Below the pieces are notes generated by a model. That model was given only the letters and a program-made list of their open reading frames with translations. It was not told where the DNA came from and ran no database searches. A DNA stretch of 64,000 nt from NCBI GenBank assembly GCA_027924645.1, contig BSBN01000242.1, positions 3,720,001 through 3,784,000 on the forward strand. Reading direction: 5' to 3'. Positions 59,165 through 64,000 of this stretch are shown here, one piece after another. Numbering within the stretch: position 1 is the first letter of the stretch; every line of letters begins with the position of its first letter. A program made the position numbers and the translations under genes. This stretch comes from Cunninghamia lanceolata. Its lineage: Eukaryota > Streptophyta > Pinopsida > Cupressales > Cupressaceae.

Positions 59165-60270
59165 TTATTAATCATGTAAGTGTTTGAGAAACAAGCGAAG
59201 TTGATGGGGTAAGTTGCCTGTCCTCTAGGGAGCATTGCCGAGGGGTTAATTGATGGAGTCCGTTGAAACCAATTGCAGCACACGATCTACTTTTATTGGG
59301 GAATAGGTGTAACCTGTAGATTAATAAATTTATCCTTGGTATATCTGGGCTTGTGTGTGAAATAGTAGGTTTGTTAGCATATTATGGAGAGATCAGGGAC
59401 ATTTTCTATTGTCGGTCACATGATTTTAGTAGTCAAAGCAGCAGATGGAAGGGAAAAGAGATTTAAAGAAACAAGAATATGTCTACTGTGCAAAATGGAA
59501 AGACAAAATTTGAAGAGATCTGATACTTAAGGACCCACTGGAGAAGGTCTTATATATCTCTTGCAAATACCCAACACAGTTGGGTCACGAGAGGATTTAG
59601 TTAAAGTCTGTACCCAATGGAAAAAAACCTTAGTAAGGATTTATCATTGTCCTATTGAGCCAATTAAATTGAGAATCATGCAGTATTTATAGGTAGACAA
59701 ACTTGGGAGTACATGAATGGAAAAAGGAATTATTTCTTTATGAAAGTGAAAAAGATTTTTCAATTATTTTTCTTGCTTATGTTTGAGATTGGGTAAGGGA
59801 TAATGGAAATAGAAAAGAAGCCCATTTGGAGTCAATATTTCATAACATGGCTATAGAAGATCTTCAAAGCCTTTGATAATATGGGAAAATAAAGTATAAG
59901 ATAAATTTGAAAAAGACCACAAGATCTAAGTGAGACCTATGAAGGGAAGGATAACCACATCCTTTTTTTAATGCATCTATGGATAAAGAGTTACCCTATT
60001 TCTAGATGGAAATTAGGAACTACTTGAATCTGCATTGTAACTTATTCCATGTGCGTTTGAGGAAAAAATAGTCTTAAAGATATATAAAAAGTAATGTAAA
60101 AGGTGAAAATGATGGAACAGAAATGTTCATTAATATTTTCAGCTTGTTAAGATGCAGTGAAGCTACAAAAAGAGTGAAAGAGAGAAGTAAACTGTAGCTC
60201 CCTTTCTGTAATCTTTGTTTTCACTTTAAACAGAATACATGCAACATCTAAATGAAAGGAGCGAATATAG
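59165..60270. other. unassigned stretch upstream of the Spartan exons
   Basis: No reading frame with a known domain. If the Spartan locus is a real gene, this would be intron, and its first exons lie elsewhere; I searched for the expected N-terminal coding phrase and did not find it. Confidence 0.35.
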
Positions 60271-60632
60271 GTTTAAGATGAGCATTTCTGAGATTGAATC
60301 ACTTTTCTAGTTGTCTGAATTATCAGCAAATTCAACGTGTTGTCTTAGACATTAATGAGAGCTCTAATAACATGCTAGAGCAACTTATAGCTAATCTTTA
60401 GACATTATATTTGCATGTATTCTATTTATTAAATTATTTGCTCCTATTAAGGTTTAAGAGGAGCATTTCTGAGACTGAATCACTTATCTAGTTGTCGTCT
60501 GAATTCTCATTAAATTCAACATGTTGTCTTAAACATTAATGAGAGCTCCAATGCCATGCTAGAGCAACAAATAGCTAATCTTTAGACATTATATTTGCAT
60601 GTATTCTGTTTATTAAATTATTTGAATTCTGC
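60271..60632. repeat. tandem duplication of about 181 bp
   Basis: The block starting gtttaagatgagcatttctgag at 60271 recurs at 60452 (gtttaagaggagcatttctgag). The copies run in parallel through tagctaatctttagacatt to attaaattattt. It ends just before the first Spartan exon. Confidence 0.85.
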
Positions 60633-60669
60633 TTTTCTCCAGCTAATATCCATTTCATTTCTGGTACAG

Positions 60670-61753
60670 CTGTGCAGGTATTTGCCAGTACATGAAAATG
60701 GGAGGGTGTGCTATACGGCTTTCAGTGCCTTTATTAAATTTTCGTTCAACCGCTGATTTGAAAAACACCTTACTGCATGAAATGATTCATGCATACTTGT
60801 GGCTCACTGATAGGAATAAGGACCACAAGTATGTGTTCTCAATATTTTCCTAGAAGTTTCATTTTTTGTCATAATATTATAGTAGCCTCCTTCTGAGCTA
60901 TCCTCATCCTCTTGATTTTACATATTCCTTTGTGATCTTTAAAAAAGTGATCACGGCCCTTGCTTTCAAAAGGTGATGATGGAAATAAATTCTACCACAC
61001 TACCCGATCACCAGGTGAGGGTCTAAATTCTTTATGCAGTCTTTGGTTATTTGTTACAAATATATATCAGATTGTCTCATGCTAAGTTTTCATATTTGTT
61101 ACAGAGGCCTGCATGTGGTTATGCCTTAAGTATTTATCACAACTTCACTGATGAAGTTGACAATTATAGAACTCACCATTGGAAGGTATGCTGATTTATA
61201 TATCATAATATCTTGTTTGTAGATATGCTGTAGATGTAAAAGATATTGCAAAATAATTTATGAAATATTCAATATTCCATCTAAGTTTATTTTGGATTTG
61301 GCCTGGAGCCAAGCTTTATGTTTATGCAATTTGACATTTTTATTTGATAGTATAAGTATTCACTCTTACTTTGATTCACAAAGTATAGCCTACATTGTTT
61401 TACTTGGGTAGATGGAATCATGACCGAGTTGAAGCTTTTACTAGAAATTGTAGCAGTAACAACTAAGCAAATGAAATTTTCTTCCAATATTGCAGTGTCA
61501 AATTTGTGGAGACCTAATAAAGATACTCATTGCCATTGGCATCAGTAAGAACAGTTGCTTTCATTCGAGTCTTCTTCAGCTGCATTCTTGTGGGTGATCG
61601 ATGAATCCTCTCATTAATATTGTATCTTGATGTGAATGAGAAGAGTTATGAATGTATTATCTTGCAGACATCAAAAGAATTGCTGTGGGGAATACATAAA
61701 GGTAGCTGAGCCTACAGAGTATCAGGAGAAGAGAAGACGTATGAAAATTTCTG
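60670..61753 (+). pseudogene. Spartan/SPRTN-type DNA-protein crosslink protease, five exons, probably inactivated
   Basis: SprT-family zinc metalloproteases of this type degrade proteins crosslinked to DNA in the nucleus. Exons: 60670-60828, 60948-61014, 61105-61185, 61496-61544 and 61667-about 61753, all with AG acceptors and GT donors (gtatgt, gtgagg, gtatgc, gtaaga) and matching phases through exon 3. Exon 1 has SCAGICQYMK and the catalytic HEMIH; exon 2 DHGP, the third zinc ligand; exon 3 YHNFTDEVDNYRTHHWK. Exon 4 starts CQICGDLI, then drops about 25 usual residues and continues as DTHCHWHQ in another frame. Exon 5 has NCCGEYIKVAEP. N-terminal exons are not found. The exon 4 deletion breaks the frame and damages the zinc finger, so a pseudogene is likely; an assembly error is possible. 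Confidence 0.82.
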
Positions 61754-61759
61754 GTAGGT

Positions 61760-64000
61760 TAACAATAAATTTTGACAAGATGTATAAAGATTTCTGGTGG
61801 GTTAACATTAAATTTTCATGAAGAAGATACTTTAATGTCTTTTCAGAAGAATATAAAGTTTCTTTTTTCTTTAGACCTTCCACATTGGGAACCTGTGCAT
61901 TTCCAGTTGATACATTGCATCAATGCTGCAATGGGATGAAATTATGTTCCTTAACTTTTAAGCTAGTCAAAATTTTATGGTAACCCAAGGTAATATTCAT
62001 TTTGATCATTAGTTGCTTATTGAATGCGATCAAAAAATCTATAACCGGTTTTCCAACTTTAGTTGCATGAAACAAATGGTTTTGTTGCATGATAGCAGTG
62101 TAAACTGCTAGTTCATTAGGTGAAAGGGGTTGATATAAAATTGTCATGGCATTTGAGGAATACATAGAGTCGGACATCAATCAATTTAAATTTTAAATGG
62201 CTTAATACTATATAATAATGTAAATATCATAGTTCAAAAATTCAGACTTGACAAAAACTTGGCAGATCCAAAATTTAACTTGAAATTAGGACTCGACAAT
62301 TTTCTTAAACATTAAAAAACACGTAAATTTGCAAAATAATATTCAAAAACATGCATAAAATTGAATTCTGAAAACTCAAAATAGTTTTCCTTCATCTATA
62401 GATTAGAAAACAAGTTCAATACACATCATAGTGTCATATATCATATGATAAAAATTACAAATCCTCATTTACTGTTGCGTCTGCTATCCATTCTGCTGCT
62501 GAGTTATCGTTAGCTCGCTATTGGGATAATGAGGAATCCTTTGTAAGGGTTGCTCTACTGGCACTAGATGGTTGTGTTGCATTGGTGGTCTGGCCAATTG
62601 ATAAGTAGGTTTTTGTGGGTATAAATGATTGCTTTGGAATGATCTATATCCTTGATTAAGCTGCTGGTCGTGTGTTTGACTTGTAGGATGTTGTCCGTTA
62701 ACATAAGGGGCCTTTGTACATGATGTTGATTTCTTCTTAGGGTAGTGACCTCATTGGACATGGTTCAAAGAAGATTCCTCATCTCATCCAGCTAAGAGGG
62801 AGCTAATGGCTTACCAAAGTGATGCTTTGGTTGTGGCCTTGTTAGTTAGTATTGGGTTCAAGAGTGATTGAGGAACAAATCACTCATTTGCATTTGTTGG
62901 TATGGTGGTTGGATACCTGGGAATAGAGGCATTAGAAGACAGAGAGCCAATCTACCAATTTGGATTAGGTCATTCTTTGTTGCCAGAGCAATATCATAAT
63001 CACTGGGAGGCTATTTCCTCCTCTATGTTTCATAACCATAGCTACTTTAGAATCAATACCAAAATTGATAGTTGAGAGTTCATCAGGGATTCAACTATAG
63101 GACTATAAAACTAGTTTTGTGGGGCAAACTGAAATGCAGGCTTTATGCAATTTGAATTTAGGTCCCACCATGGTCACAAGAAACTATTGGAGTGACTTTT
63201 CTGCACCAGCCTAGTTCTAGGAGTTGATGTGCCGCATGTGACTAGTCCAACAATGGAAAGCTTTATTGGCAACAATGCCTATGGCAATGAGGGTGATTCC
63301 AACAAAGCAATCTTTGGGATTAGAGGGCTGGTTCCCTTCCTATCAAATGGAGTAAACCTAAAGCTATCCACATTGTGTATGCCAGTAGGGGGATGAAAAG
63401 AGTTAGAGATTGCAGAAAGCAAATAATTAAAACAAAAGGATCACATCAGATAGATTAACTTTCTTCACAATCAGAGCAAAGCTAAGTAGCTCATGATGTA
63501 ATAATCAACAGGAAAGATACATGTATAACAACTACATGGTGAACAAAGACTAGACTGGGGATACATTGATGGCTTGCTTATTATTAACTTCATTGATCAT
63601 GTACAGTTGTAGAGACCATATTTTTGGAAACATACACAGAGGCTCTCCTGTTAGAAATGAAAAGAGATGAGATTCAACTATCATATTAGGTTCTTCAACT
63701 CAGTTATGACCAGTATCCTCCTTGGAGAAACAATCCACACATCAGGCTCTTCAACTTAGTTGTTCAAAATTCCTCTCATTGTAAAGGCATGTAGGCTAGT
63801 ATATATAGCTCTATTCTACCTTGCCCACAAAAGTCCCCCTCCCCCCCAAAATACATTTGAATTTCAAATCTGTAGAAGGAAGACAATTTTAGATAATTCA
63901 ACGTCTTAATTATTTTTCTTGGTGGTTGGGCACAACGGTGCAACCTTTTGTACCTAGTCTATGGAGTTTCCTATCTAGATTCTATGTTTCTTGAGACTCT
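61760..64000. other. unrecognised region at the right edge
   Basis: Just after the last Spartan exon, 'ttctggtaggttaacaataaatttt' is partly duplicated near 61791. On the minus strand, 62760-62461 encodes a Gln/Pro/Asn/His-rich stretch (for example QSNHLYPQKPTYQLARPP), and an 86-codon ORF lies at 62180-61920; neither has a known domain. Low-complexity gag or activator-type proteins look like this, but I cannot assign it. The rest of the region shows nothing recognisable. Confidence 0.35.

Overview
The window is transposon-dominated nuclear DNA of a seed plant. The AT-rich sequence, layered LTR retrotransposons (one with 4.6-kb LTRs), scattered pentatricopeptide (PPR) gene debris and plant-type host fragments (ARIADNE, 14-3-3, Spartan) suggest a large, slowly purged genome. 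A conifer or other gymnosperm is my best guess, but that is inference. I see no intact protein-coding gene, no bacterial features, no CRISPR array and no functional tRNA or rRNA gene.

Layout. 1-2028: 3' end of a Sirevirus-like Ty1/copia element with its 3' LTR (+). 2029-2632: AT-rich, gene-free. 2633-6810: Ty3/gypsy chromovirus gag-pol relic (-) with its primer-binding site; its LTR runs right from 6811 to an unseen end and holds a PPR scrap. About 11640-12937 and 26989-27250: one PPR pseudogene (+), split by a copia solo LTR (12237-12542, duplication AGAAA) and by a complete 14,051-bp chromovirus (12938-26988, duplication AGATT). Each 4.58-kb LTR of that chromovirus carries an antisense block of four PPR units. 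27250-27646: broken ARIADNE RBR ubiquitin-ligase fragment (-). 31451-31504: 14-3-3 scrap. 32104-36657: complete Ty1/copia element (-, duplication GGATT) whose integrase has been lost by an in-frame deletion.

36840-37350: more PPR debris. 37371-38853: LTR-like AT-rich sequence, followed by an unrecognised reading frame ending in two CCHC-like knuckles. 40255-40520: 88-90 bp minisatellite. 40817-47283: degenerate Ty3/gypsy element lacking RT. Its 5' LTR is split by a retroposed LINE-like unit (41194-43613, 13-bp duplication) that starts with two tRNA-like heads. Its interior is split by a 1.2-kb inverted-repeat element (45351-46550) packed with CGGGATCCCG palindromes. 48560-49020: about 105-bp minisatellite. 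49476-50860: integrase fragment of a Tat/Athila-like Ty3/gypsy element (-).

50880-53377 and 58928-59160: a degenerate array of about 165-bp units with tRNA-like modules at its left side. It is split by a short-LTR relative of the chromovirus (53378-58922, duplication ATTGT), which is itself split by a Ty1/copia element (53545-58353, -). 60670-61753: five exons of a Spartan/SPRTN-type DNA-protein crosslink protease, the best host gene in the window. It retains its zinc catalytic motif but has a frame-breaking deletion in its fourth visible exon. 61760-64000: unrecognised sequence.

The elements do not cooperate as a pathway. The window records nested insertions, gene-fragment capture or mobilisation, and decay in which most premature stops sit at Gln codons (CAG to TAG), as expected from deamination of methylated cytosine.
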